From Nemertoderma westbladi (taxonomy: Eukaryota > Xenacoelomorpha > Nemertodermatida > Nemertodermatidae), in the NCBI GenBank assembly GCA_032718475.1, contig JAUCBJ010002221.1, positions 85,040 to 149,039 of the forward strand: a stretch of DNA of 64,000 nucleotides, in the 5' to 3' direction. This document shows positions 21,406-33,410 of this stretch, in pieces. How positions within the stretch are numbered: position 1 is the first letter of the stretch; each line of letters opens with the position of its first letter. Position numbers and translations under genes: made by a program. Below the pieces are notes generated by a model. That model had not been told where the DNA came from and did not search any database. It saw nothing but the letters and a program-made list of their open reading frames with translations.

Positions 21406-23780
21406 ACAACTCAGCAAGATCAACAAATGAAACAAATGGAACAATGATGGAAGCAGCATTAGGATATATAGCCACACTAGCAGAAGCATTAAAGAACAAA
21501 TTTAAACAATCTGATGTAAAACATTTCTAATTTATAGGAGAACATCAACAGTTTGTACAGTTCAAACAAATATTTATGATTGAAATATATAGTAAAAATA
21601 TATCTGACCAACAAAAGATGAGATATCTTTTACCATACACTGCATCAATAGCACACAAGGTGACGAAGCAATATGTAGGATTAACAAATGGATTGACACA
21701 AGCCTGAAAGGCATTAGAACCCAGGAAAGATACTACAAGTGATGGTAAATAAATTAGTAGCGATTGGAGAGTTAGTAAAAAAAGTCCTGGAGCTTTGAAC
21801 ATTTACATAGAGAGTAAACAAAGCAATAATATCCCTAGAGGAATTAGGAATGACATGAACTAAACGTAACTCATAACATGATAGCTTTAGTGGACCTACT
21901 TCCACAGTACATCAGGAACTCGTGGCATAAAGAAGCGGCAAATATCAGATCGATGAGAGGAAGAGTACCACAATTAAAGGAATAAGGATCTTTCTTAGCA
22001 GACCAGATTGGAATAATTGATGACCAAGTATACGGAGAGCAATTGTTACCAAGTAACAATAAACCTAAGTAAATAAAGAAGAAGGAAGAGACAAAAGAGA
22101 AGAAACAGGAATATAAAAGAATGTTTGATTCAATGCGATACATGTAGTAAGTCAATCATCAACAAGACCAGAGAAACTGGCTGTTAAATTTATGGAACCA
22201 ATAGAACAAAACGGGAGAGTAAGTAAAGAAGTATTTCGAACTTGTAATTTATAATCAGAATGCTATTTATATCCTAAGACAGATAACCATTCATTAAAGG
22301 AGTGTGTAACTTGGAAAGGACTAACGCAGAATAACTAATGGGATTACATCAGGGATTATGTACATCAGACAGAATGGACTATGTAGTTGGTGTCTGCGGC
22401 AAGGGCATATAGGCAAAGAATGTAGAGAAAAACGGAATTATAGAAGTAGGAGCACAGACTATTATAATAATTAAAGGGAGGACCACATATTTGTTGGTAA
22501 TGGTAACGAGATGGGGAGACCTTGAGAAAGAAACTATAATAATTATTATTAAGGAATAATTATTCCGATGATAGGAGTTGTTCCCATGACAGAAGGAACA
22601 ATTATTCCGATGATGGGAGGAGTTATTCCAACAATAGAGGAAATAATTTTAATGCCAGAATAAGTTACTCAAATGATAGGAGCAACTATGATGGCAGGAG
22701 GAATTATTCCACAGATAGAAGGAATTTTCCCAATAGGGAAAATTATTCAAATGATAGGTTAGATAGTGACAATGGGTATAGAGTACACCAACCAGAGGTC
22801 AATAAATGGGAAACTAAATCAGAAAGTGAACCGAAATATAGACCACAGAAAACATAAGAAACAAAGACAGTGATGAGAGTGGGTACATGCATGTCAGTAA
22901 CAAAAAGATGTGTATACCTAAAGATAGTACCAGTGTTAGTGACGTCACAAACAAGTAGAAGAGCTATATAGAAGATGTATGCACTGTTGGATGAAGGAGC
23001 ATCATCCATATAAATATCAGAAAGGATATGTAAAAGAATTAAACAGGAAGGATAATAATTTATAATGAATTTAGCGATGGTAGGAAACCGAATAGAAAAG
23101 GTGTAGTCCAAGTTAGTAGATGTTACTATTTCCACAGTAGAAGGGCGAGATAAATTCAGTATAGAGGCAACAAAAACAACTAGTATAGAGGCAAAAAAAA
23201 AAACTAATATGATGGCCCACCTTGGAATAAGTAAAGCTCAACCGAGCACAAAACAGATAGAACAATATGAACATTTAGGAATATTGATTTCAGTCATGAT
23301 GAGGTAGATATACCTACAGTAAGAATTGATCGGAGTAGACAATCCCAAATGTTTCGAAACTATCGATGAGAGAATTAATGCATTAATGCCATTTGGATGG
23401 TTTATTTATTTACAACGCCGAGCTGGAAATGGGCATAGAAACAGACGAGAGTGAAGGAGAAGATCCTAAAGAATAAATTATATCAGTCCGAAACAAATCG
23501 ATCTAGATAAATTATTCAACCAGGACTGTGAAGGATTATTCGATACTGCTCAGGGAGACTCACAAGAGGACTTACAAGCAAAAGTATTAATGAATAATAC
23601 AATAAGATTTGAGAAAGGACATTTTGAAATAGGAATGTTATGTGGTTGAGAAACAATACGAAAATGGCTATAAAAAGATTAGAGAGTTTAAAACATAAAC
23701 TAAGGAAGAATAATAAACAACATAAAGGGGGTCAGGGTCAGGGTATCAGGGGGTGATACATAAATATATAGCAATGGGAT
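21072..23780 (+). pseudogene. BEL/Pao LTR retrotransposon gag-protease-RT relic
   Basis: Frequent stops interrupt what reads on the + strand as a BEL/Pao polyprotein. A gag capsid-like stretch with LVDLLPQYIRNSWHKEA lies near 21890-21935. A zinc-knuckle region with CYLYPKTDNHSLKECVTWKG (22260-22320) and a second Cys/His cluster near 22390-22430 follow. An Asn/Ser/Asp/Arg-rich spacer of imperfect NNYSDDR-type units is at 22552-22760. The protease has ALLDEGASS (22981-23007), then HLGISKAQPS (23219) and LIGVDNPKCF (23326). The start of RT is marked by a FEKGHFEIGMLCG-like segment (23610-23650). The RT core, RNase H and integrase are absent and no LTR is adjacent. The element is dead. I give no repaired version. 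Confidence 0.8.
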
Positions 23781-24239
23781 GGATGGTAAAACTACCTAGA
23801 GGAAGAAAAGATACAGTAAAGATGAACTATCTACTATTATCTACATGTCTACAATATACATATCTACAATAATCAGTATTTAGTTATTTACAGTCAGTAT
23901 GTGCAATTCAGTACTGCGAGTGCATACAGCACTGAGTTAATTTACTTATGATTCTACAGCATTTCAGCCTAGATGTTACTTAGGCAAAAATACATGCTTC
24001 TGCTATCAGCAAAGCAGAATACTGAACTTCTGGCCTGGCGAGTTCCTAGAAATACACTAAATTCACTACGAAATCACTATCATCCAATGAAAAGCTTACA
24101 TGTGGCATATTTGTCATTGTTTATGTTTTAACCAGGGCCAAGCTGTATTAGGAAAACGCAAAACAGTTTCTATTGGCCGTTCAAGAACAGTTTCTATTGG
24201 CCATTTAAATAATGTATACTGAAATCGAACAGCTAGTAA
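23781..24239. other. Non-coding stretch
   Basis: No motif or gene is visible. A few short direct repeats (CAGTTTCTATTGGCC twice, near 24163 and 24189) are present. Confidence 0.5.
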
Positions 24240-24660
24240 TTCTGCCTTAACCATGGTTGGTTGGCTTTTCTGCCCAGTAGGCAAGTTTATCGATTTCCAT
24301 GCCTGGGATGATTGCCCGCAGTCGTCAGCATCATTTATGGCCTGGATTATAAGCTCCTGTAGATTATCAGAGTACTGTCTAGAATGTTCAGAGTACTATT
24401 CAGGGACTTAGATGCTGCCTTAACTGCATTCTTGGCCGCTGTAGTCTGTTTTAGTTGGGACTCTTTCTGCATCTTATAGAGGTCATTTTGGCACTTCCGA
24501 ATTTCGTGGTCAGTCCAGGGTTCCTTTTCCTGTTTGGAGGGTATACAGGAACTATTTCTGCAGCTGCTATCTTCACTGCTTCTGTAAAGGCAGTAAAGCC
24601 CTCGCAGTGATCTGCCCCGTAAGAGGCAAGAGCCTCATACAGAGCCTCATTTTACATTAT
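24240..24660 (-). pseudogene. RTE-like LINE family A fragment (linker between endonuclease and RT)
   Basis: The + strand text (GGTTGGTTGGCTTTTCTGCC and onward) aligns with 37850-38110 of the long copy, so the LINE is on the minus strand. From about 24480 it extends into linker sequence that is missing from the long copy because of that copy's own deletion. It contains an internal short duplication near 24360-24410 (GTCTAGAATGTTCAGAGTACT). There is no open frame. Confidence 0.75.
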
Positions 24661-26067
24661 TTACCATGCAATAACTAATTATTCTCCACACCTAAGATTT
24701 ATTAATTTAATTTAGTGACTAACTGGACTGATGTTATATCAGACTCCAACGGCAAGATGCAGAAGAATCTAGACTGATGACTAATAACTACTGACTGAGA
24801 TTCACCAGCTCCAGGTCTGTAATCCACCTTAAAATGCACTATCATTACAGTCTTACTTGACTTATTACAATAACCAGGTATATGAACATACCTGGTACAT
24901 GTAACAGTACATAGACATACAACAATTAGTCTGTTGCCAAGTGTAGTTCGAATTCATACTAACTCATGATCGGATTATTTCATGAAAATGAAAATAAAAT
25001 GAAAATGGGGCTGGTATTTGCGTAAAAGATATGTGAAATGATGTAACTCTTGATCAGCTCATTACATTTACTTACATAATGGCTCAAATGAAAGCTAAGA
25101 TGTAAAACATTTTTTTAAATTTTTTTTGCTATAAAATTATGTATGCTAATTAGCATAATAATGCATAAATTAACATAATTATTGATCAGCTCATTACATT
25201 TACTTACATAATGGCTCAAATGAAAGCTAAGATGTAAAACATTTTTTTAAATTTTTTTTGCTATAAAATTATGTATGCTAATTAGCATAATAATGCATAA
25301 ATTAACATAATTAATGAGCTAAACATTGCAAAATTTTAAATTGCTACTACTATGCCAATTTTGGATGGTTTTTCAAAATTATTTTTTAGTCTTGATCAGA
25401 ATGTGTGAACATCAAAATTTACTGGCAGAATTTAAAATTAATTTCTTATTATAAAGTTAGTGCAAATTTAATAATTTTTCACAAAAAAATCCAAATTTTG
25501 CCATTTTTTGGTCAAAAATATGCTGATAATTTTTTTTCAAATCAGTTTCTGTAAATTTTGCCAGTACACATTGAACAGCCAATGCAATGCTACCTGAAAC
25601 TGAAAACAGAATTGAAATTCATTGATAAATGACAAAGTAGTAGCAGTTTATGTGAAAAAATTTCACTTACTGAGAAAAATGGGTTCAAAGTGAAAAGTGC
25701 TAAATTTTGCTTATAATAATCTATATCTCAAGAAGTAGTTCGATCTAGAGCATGAAATCGGTGCCTATACCCACTAATTCGGTCACTGCGGATTCAAAAA
25801 TAACAATCTCAGCCCGTGGTAGCCAACAGAAATAGCAAAACTGAAACATTAATCAAGTATTATGTTATTAAACATCGATATATATACACTGAACATCGTG
25901 TATTAGTACAATATGAAAAATATATGCCAGATCAAAATGCCCCTGCGCTGTATGCCGATTTGTCTTGACTATTCTTGCGCTTTTTGGATGATTTCATAGA
26001 AATACGCTTCAGGCTTCAGTATTCGCTTTCTATCCCTCTGTCGACTGTCCCGGCTTTCTGTCCCTGA
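24661..26067. other. Non-coding stretch containing a tandem duplication
   Basis: I see no gene. The one clear structure is the 132-bp tandem duplication at 25051-25315. The rest is AT-rich DNA. Confidence 0.5.
25051..25315. repeat. 132-bp tandem duplication
   Basis: TGATCAGCTCATTACATTTA starts at 25051 and again at 25183, and the following ~130 bp is practically identical in both copies. It includes a TATGCTAATTAGCATAATAATG palindromic segment. The near identity indicates a recent duplication. Confidence 0.9.
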
Positions 26068-26616
26068 ATAAAGAGTTAATTGTATTTTATTTATTAATCA
26101 AGCACGTTAAGTAAAAACCTTACCGGTAGGTATGTCAGTGCAAAAGTATGTAAAAAACTTAGCAACAAGACCTAGACGTTGCATGCAATCAGTGATCAGC
26201 TGACAGCAGCCAGCTGAACGGTAGCTTTCGCCCCACAACTGAAGGCATTCTCAGGAGGCCAAGCCACGAAATGTAGAGAGAAATTCCCAAAGGAGGACGA
26301 AACAGGTAATTAAACTGTCTGTACTGTAACTACCGACTGGGAAGCAGCACCGTAAACTTGCACCAATCACATTTCTGCTTGTTGATATCCGGCTTGCATG
26401 TTTGGATGTAATACATTTCAAGCTTTTGCAAGACAGGCCGCGCTGTTGAAAGAGCATAGTCAACCTGAGTGAAAACCAAATCAAGAAAGGACAAGCGCCC
26501 CCCCCCCCCCCCCCCCTCCTCCATCTCAAGAGTAAACCTGAGATACTGATATACCTACCGGTAAGGTTTTTACTTAACGTGCTTGATTAATAAATAAAAT
26601 ACAATTAACTCTTTAT
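26068..26616. mobile_element. Inverted-repeat (MITE-like) element with 66-bp arms
   Basis: The left arm 26068-26133 is the reverse complement of the right arm 26551-26616, essentially perfectly over 66 bp; both contain ACCTTACCGGTAGGTAT at the inner side. The 417-bp interior holds a C19 tract (26498-26516) and no supported gene. Structure and size fit a MITE or a foldback element. The superfamily cannot be decided, because no clear target-site duplication is visible. Confidence 0.75.
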
Positions 26617-29193
26617 TGAAACTATATGATTAGTAATTACCATTGTTTTTATTTTATTTCCTCACCTGATTGTATTCAATTCAGTATCAATTTCAGGATA
26701 CATTGAGAACGCTAAAGTCTAATATATTAATTAATTGGTCGTTTTTATTATTCTAAATATTGTAATAAGAATCAGTTATCGAAAAGATAAAAGATTCCAT
26801 AGTGGATGAATTATAAATAACACATTTACCTGGATTAAATAATGTAATTGTGATATATTCTATGGGAGTGAATTTGTAAAATTTTAAAGGTTAACCAATA
26901 AGAATCCCAGTTTCCTTTTAGCATTTTTCTCATGGGATGTTCTGCAACATGCTGCGACATACTTGCTCCATTTCTCTTCATTATTGTGGTGGGTGAACTA
27001 TACTGCGAATGGCTCGTGACTGATGTTTTAAATTGTTTAGTTTAGTTTTATTTATTTTAATCACATTAAAAACTCAATGTATTAGTTAATGAATTACCAA
27101 ATTTAATGGAGATTTGACAAGCATTCGAGCAGCACGATATTTTACAATTGAATAAGGCCCTTTTCTTCAAGAAAGCTCTCATGGTAGGGATATTAAATTA
27201 ATTAAAAAGGGCTAATAAGTTGTTTATTAGTTATATGTTTAGCAAGCATGACAAATTTCGTTGAATTTCATTCATTTTCGACTTAGTAATTGTTGAACAA
27301 AGATAAATGGTATTATTTAAATTAGCGGGAAGGTTTGAATTGTTCCTTAAACTTTAAACACCTTTATCTCAGAATGACGTTTTTTTCATGGATAAAACGA
27401 GGAATTTTTTTCATGGAATTTCTCCGTTAATTTTAACTGAAAGGAGTTGAAATTTGGTACACTTGTTCAGAATACCCTTATCCATAATTTTTCTCAACAA
27501 AAAAAAAACTTTCTTAAAGTCTATAAACTCACAAAAAACATATATTTTGAGTGCGAATAGGACTGCACTGAATATTAGTTTGGTTGTCTGCAGCCCCCAG
27601 GAGTCAGACCCACCCGCTATGTCTGCATCGTGTTATGCATCATGTTATATACAATGAAGAAATATCGCCAGAAAATGTAGTAGTGTAAATTTGTAAAAAT
27701 ATGGTGCAAAATATTACATACATTGTTATTGTGTAAAAGTTTGTTGTCAACAAAATGCCTCCGATTATCAGTCTAGTTGGGTATATTGGTTTAGAAAAAA
27801 AATAGAACAATAAATTGAGTTGAAAAATAGGTGTTTCTGTTAATAAACATAGCCGATTGATTAAAGGTTGTGTTACCCAATATTGAAATATTTGCAATTT
27901 GTAGAAATTGAACGGTAATCAAAACATAACCATCCGCAATAAATATCTACCAGTATATTCTCGAAAATTTTAGTTTGTTTTTATATCTGTTCTTTATATG
28001 AAATTCACTTTGGTGGGTACTATGACGCTTAATCTAAAATATATAAGTAATGTTTATATATTAATTTATTACATAGAATAAGTAACATAGGAATCAAAGT
28101 AAAATTGTTAAAATTGATCTCATAAAGAAAGTGGCCATTGTCATATCAATTATTAAACAAAAACAATTATTATCAAAAAAAATTAAAAACAATAATTAAA
28201 AAAGTTTTAAATTCAAAACAATTGCCAAAAAGAAGACACATTGAAACGTCAATACCATAACAATATTGGAAGTTAATTCGAAATGTTTAAAAACAACGCC
28301 GTTTCTATTAACATTGTTGAAACATCAAAAAGAAAATAAGTTTAAATTCGAAACATCAACACCAAAATATTTGCTATCCCTGAAAAATTGTCTAATCGAA
28401 AATCTAAGTAAAAAACAAGACAATGGTTATATAGTGCTATAGGAATTACAATAATATTAAGTATAATAACGACAGTTATTAAGGGGTCTGGCTTGTTAAA
28501 TTAAAACGCTAAGGTTTTAAGAGTAAAACGTTATGTTATCGGCCTCCTGGCCGGCTTCAGTACTCAAAATGCAGGAAAAAAAACTAAAATACTAAAAACC
28601 TTCACCGCATTAACTGACAAAGCGCACAGTTATGATTTAAATTTCCCTCCACCTAATAGGGGTTTTAACCGGATGAGAGTGATGGTGATTGGTCGAGCTG
28701 TGATCGTTGTGACCATTACGTAGGTTAAGTATGTACCTGTAACCAATCGACACTATGTCAACACAAAGTCAGGTACATATTAAATGTGAGTAATTAAAAA
28801 GTTTAGATAACCGTACAATGTCAGCAGAAAATATAAGTTCAATATTTTTTTACAATCTAAGATACACCCCCAGTCGGGGTAAATATAAATTCTAATATTG
28901 GTAATAGGTATGTACGGCATAATGTAGTTAAGATTAATTATATTTAAGATAAGTTCAATATTAAATGTATACATGAATAATATTATACTTAATACTAGCA
29001 AGCCAGGCGCGCTTTGCGCGCTATTCAAACTTACATACATACATACATACACAATTTGAGCTTTAGACATTAACACACGTCCCAGTGAGCAGCTTTTACT
29101 TAAGATATACTACAGTACTGGCACTGGCACAGGAAGTGGTATGCATTCAACAGTGGTAACAAAGTGTATGGATGATAGAAATGCAATAAAATA
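26617..29193. other. Long non-coding stretch
   Basis: About 2.6 kb with no recognisable gene. Visible small features are a GC-rich hairpin, GGCGCGCTTTGCGCGC (29006-29021), followed by (CATA)n at 29035-29052, and a GGCCTCCTGGCC hairpin near 28541. A CATACACAATTTGAGCTTTAGA segment at 29047 reappears in slightly changed form near 30171. These suggest old repeat debris. Confidence 0.5.
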
Positions 29194-29259
29194 TTGAGGG
29201 TCTTTAACTGGTGATCTTTATCTTTATTTAATATAATATAACCAGCTAAAGACCCTCAA
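29194..29259. repeat. Short perfect-stem hairpin
   Basis: The arms TTGAGGGTCTTTAACTGGT (29194-29212) and ACCAGCTAAAGACCCTCAA (29241-29259) pair over 19 bp with one mismatch, across a 28-nt AT-rich loop. It could be a small foldback repeat or a small-RNA precursor-like hairpin; sequence alone cannot tell. Confidence 0.7.
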
Positions 29260-29399
29260 ATCTCCCATAGACTATACATTCATATTATCTTCACTGGTTA
29301 ATAATATTATTTTGTTGTTTATTTAAATTGTCAAAGGGTGCTGCTTTGCTTTACACTTGGGTCGGACAACTACCATTAAAACCAATTATTAGGGCATAA

Positions 29400-29901
29400 C
29401 CACTAAGTCTTCAGGCTTCGATAATATTTTCAATCGATTGAGCGGTCCAGAAAACCTACAAAAACGCGTTGAAATCAAAAGATGGGGGTAATTTTCCGAA
29501 TATCGTATTTTTCAAAATTTGAAGTGCCACACCCATTTCTTAGGTGCACGAAAAATAGCATCCAGTTCAATTTTCGGAAATGGAATAGAATCACACTCGA
29601 TTCAGCGTAGTAAAAAACCTACTAATGCTAGCCAACAATGCCACACTATCAGTTTTTAGAATATCAAAATAATGTATATTTTGTCCTGGGACTACTTCTA
29701 TTTTTCATGAAAATTATTATACCCACCTTATAAAATTTTCATTTTTTTGGATTTGAAAATGTTCTTCGATAATTTTTTCACTTACAACCCAAATTTCGTA
29801 GGATTTTATTGGATGATTACAAAAATACAGTTCGGGGGCCGTATCGGCCCCCCGCCAGTGCTGCTAATCGTCTAAACACCCCAGTGGTAATAGGGTTATT
29901 A
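29400..29901. mobile_element. Possible second piggyBac-type MITE relic
   Basis: The right edge reads TAATAGGGTTAT (29890-29901), one base from the TAATAGGGTTAA end of the element at 5332-6901. It is preceded by a GC palindrome, GGGGGCCGTATCGGCCCCC (29833-29851), analogous to the G/C palindrome inside that element's end. The interior shares CGAAAAATA, TTTTTCAAAATTTG and AAACCTACAAAAACGCG-like words with the 163-bp units. The left end is not found and the TTAA is altered, so this is a partial or diverged copy. Confidence 0.45.
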
Positions 29902-30602
29902 AATGGGGAGGGATGGGGAGGGAACCAACTACACTACGTTTGTCTATGGACGGTCTTCTTATAGCCAGCTTGCTGGCTTTTTTTATTAACTGTGTTTGTC
30001 TCTCAGAAGCAATGACACTAATCGAACTGCAATAAATACCAAAAACTACTAAAAAAAAAACGAAAATAATCACTGCCTGTCGGTGAAAATTACTTTATAC
30101 AGAGGCCCTTTCCCTATATCACGAGAGCCAGTAGTTTAGGAGGAGATAGAGGAACAAACAAACATCATGCATACACAATTGGAGCTTTAGATATAGATTA
30201 CTGTATCATGAACCCACTGGTTTCAGCCATACACTTTATTACTGAATTAATTACAATATCTACGACTGAAATTTGAATTAAACAAAACAATTGTTACATT
30301 AAAACCATAAAACAATTTATTATATAATAAACAAAAACAAAACAATTATAAACATAACAATTGTTAAATCTAAAAGTAAATATATGCTTATGAAAATAGT
30401 CAAATATAATAAATATTCCTAAAATAAACAAAACAATTACTATTCCTAAAACATAATAAACATGTACATTGCTATTTTTCTAAAACTAAAGAAAACAATT
30501 ATTACTATATGTTGTACCAATGGTTCAAAGAATGGATGAAAATTAAAGTAAATAAAATCAGCATCCAACAGTAAAATTAAACTTTCTAAGTTTTTATTTT
30601 TC

Positions 30603-31865
30603 CTAATTACATTGCCTTTTAAAGATGTTGATATTAACAGCCCTGCGGAAACTTCCAACAAATATATACATGAGATAAAAGTTAAGACTGTAGACTACAT
30701 TGAACATATTCGCTATTTGAGATGAAAACAGATTTATAACTAATATATTTTCATAAGACATTCGTTCTTCCAATGAAGATAGATGATGTAGATTTCTTGC
30801 CATATATTCGAGGTATCTTCTTACAATATGCCAGATTATACGGGCACAATCTTTTGCGCACATTAGTGTTCCAGTAACGAGCATCATATTTACAGCGGCA
30901 GACATTCTATGATTGGTTGGCGAATTTGGGTTAGCCCTCATTAACTTTCGTAACTTATAAATCATAAGACAATTTATAACAATCACTCCTACAATTTGAA
31001 TGGTTTTTCTTATAGGAAAGAAATACTCCAGAAACTTATATGCCCTAATGAAGTGGACATTATATGAACCCCAATACATATATAAAGCCCAATATTGCTT
31101 TTCGCCATTCACATATCGAATATCACCCTTATACATAACTACATAAGGCCAGTACAAACACGCGGTGTAAATAAATATAACTACTATAATCCCATATATC
31201 ATGTTATTATTCTTTAATTTTGTATCCTTATACCAAACTGAAAAATAAAGGGCTGCAATACGTTCTGCACCCATAATTAAGGTGAGTGTAGAATCTCCAA
31301 ATTGTACACACCATGCAAATATAGGCCAATAACACTGGCATATCCAGCATACAACGTTATAACAATGAAGTTGCCAAATTGTATTCTTATTGATAATTAA
31401 GGTAACATATTCGAAATAGAACCACTCCGAATTCTGACCTTGCTTTAATATTTGGCCAAATGATATAAGAATATCAAAAACAGACTTTAACACCAACATT
31501 CTATAAAATAGAGTATTGAATGATTTTTCCTTCACAATTGTTACAATAATTAATATATTTCCAATCAGACCAACTAAATTATATGTTGAGATGTAGGGTA
31601 TGATAATATAACTATCAACAACATTTGAAGCATTGTAGTAAATCTCGTATCCTTTTATCATATCTTCAATATCAGATTGAAGAATACTGTGAAAATATTT
31701 GTGGTATAGATTTGATTTTGTTGAATTTCTCTCGACTATCAGATTTTCTCCATTTGCATAGGAAACCACCATAAATATAGAACATAGACATAAAAACCAT
31801 TGAAGACGAATGCTTGATGTAGATATGTTGTGACAGGCCATTTTTTCGAAGAACAATAAACACAT
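30603..31865 (-). CDS. Rhodopsin-like GPCR (orphan), intact single-exon ORF
   Basis: A 420-residue receptor. A hydrophobic signal-like segment (~20-37) precedes an extracellular N-terminus with N-glycosylation sequons (N47-S-T, N78-A-S). Transmembrane segments lie at about 86-112 (with GN at 102-103, TM1), 119-140, 178-200, 221-245, 275-303, 322-346 and 373-402. The E/DRY-type motif is ERI at 201-203, and LNFY (394-397) stands at the NPxxY place. The segment FNTLFYRML after TM1 and the C-terminal LNFYxM match the receptor at 4115-5225, so the two are paralogues. Codon use and the intact frame support a real gene. A second ATG at codon 9 (31841) is an alternative start. The ligand cannot be inferred; peptide or sensory receptors of this general type are G-protein coupled at the plasma membrane. 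Confidence 0.85.
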   Translation of the reverse strand: MCLLFFEKMACHNISTSSIRLQWFLCLCSIFMVVSYANGENLIVERNSTKSNLYHKYFHSILQSDIEDMIKGYEIYYNASNVVDSYIIIPYISTYNLVGLIGNILIIVTIVKEKSFNTLFYRMLVLKSVFDILISFGQILKQGQNSEWFYFEYVTLIINKNTIWQLHCYNVVCWICQCYWPIFAWCVQFGDSTLTLIMGAERIAALYFSVWYKDTKLKNNNMIYGIIVVIFIYTACLYWPYVVMYKGDIRYVNGEKQYWALYMYWGSYNVHFIRAYKFLEYFFPIRKTIQIVGVIVINCLMIYKLRKLMRANPNSPTNHRMSAAVNMMLVTGTLMCAKDCARIIWHIVRRYLEYMARNLHHLSSLEERMSYENILVINLFSSQIANMFNVVYSLNFYLMYIFVGSFRRAVNINIFKRQCN

Positions 31866-33410
31866 CTTGCCAACACCTTATAAGAACAATAAAGATATAA
31901 TTAGAATTACTTTTTTCCACGAAACAGATTATTATTTAAAAAAATAACGAAATTTCTAAATGCAATCAACTGAAAAAAAAACGTTCTCTCATGTTATTCT
32001 TGTATGAAATGCGAAATTCAGCATATCTGGAATTATCTGGGGGGAAGATATCCATAATGTTAAAAAAAATATGAACACGTCACTGGGGTTGATCTATTTA
32101 TTTGTACATCCCACCTGTTTCACTCAAACATACTTAAGACCTGGTCTGCGGTTAGACAGATACGTCTCTGGTTAGACAGATAGGATATGGAACATTAGAT
32201 TCCCTTTTCAATAGAAGTGGATTAGATTAGATGAAGGAGTAAGAGTCAGGTGCAAGTGGAAGAACTGGTTAGCGTTATCTCATCATATGGTGACATATTT
32301 TATTTAAAGTTTAATTATAAAATCAACTCCAATTCAATTAATTTTAAGACATTTTAATGATTTTAAATTACAAAAAAATGCAACTGCTAACACAGTAAAT
32401 AATTACACAGCTCATGCACTGTGCCGACTGAGCTAGAAGAGTCTTTCTGTGACAACCATAAGAATCATATGAATATACCATATAATCTAATTTAATATAA
32501 TAGTCTAAAATAATGTATGCATTTTGAGCAGTATATAGGTTACTTTATTTAGTTTAGTTATTCAACCATTCGTCTGGAGAAAATTTCCATCACGTTCGCC
32601 ATCCTTGAGAACCTTTATAGGTCTCAAATTAGGGCTGACTGGTGAGTTGTTTACCCATTGGTTTTTGTGAAATGTTTCGAAAACTAAAATAAAGGTACGA
32701 CAAATCCGATTGCATATTTGAAATCTTCATAAAATTTCAGATAATATACAACAACTTGATTGCCTTTATCCAAATATATATACTGTCATGACAACACTGA
32801 AAAATCAGCCCACTAATTTTTTGGCCTTGCTGTCATTTTGTAGGCCATATTTAAGTAGGACATGGTCCAAGCCTTCCCATTCAACATGCTATTGATAGTT
32901 GACATACCTAGTATTCCTCCACTCCACTAGCTGACATCAAATTTTATATTCTTTCAATAAAATTTTGAAGAATACACATACTGCCCTATACATACATGGT
33001 GTAGCAACTAAAAACTCCCATCGTTTTGATTCGGACCAATTTCAGTGCATAATTAACAGATAAATAATAATAGATAAAATTAATAAAGATAAATATCTTC
33101 AGATATATAAAGGACATATTTTGCCTATCTGAGTTGCTATTCCACCCATAGTATTCCACCCATATATGCACTAAGAATTGTATATGCTGCTGTTGGAGGA
33201 GAATCGACATAACCCTGGTACAGTATCATTTTCTGTATGTGTGTGAATTGAAAACAAACAAGCGATATATTGTTCAAAGGCATCTGATATCAGTTTATGG
33301 GTTAAACAATAGTCACTAGCAGAATGTATGTTTGACATTTGGTAGGAAAGTTTTTTCTCACCTCTGAAAAAATGTAAATTTATTATTTTTTTTAGTAAGA
33401 ATTCGCCCTA
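31866..33410. other. Non-coding stretch upstream of GPCR 2
   Basis: The region holds the 5' flank of the minus-strand receptor but no recognisable promoter element that I can defend. A short duplicated word, GGTTAGACAGATA, occurs at 32152 and 32171. Nothing else is seen. Confidence 0.5.

Noticed and set aside
21277-23135. Minus-strand open frames in the BEL/Pao region
   Set aside because: They are shadows of the A-rich plus-strand gag and protease; no motifs appear on the minus strand.
26251-26529. Gly-rich open frame (GGGGGG) on the minus strand
   Set aside because: Produced by the C19 homopolymer inside an inverted-repeat element.
28541-29060. Helitron 3' end suggested by GC hairpins (GGCGCGCTTTGCGCGC)
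   Set aside because: No CTRR terminus follows the hairpin at the required distance, and no RepHel coding was found.
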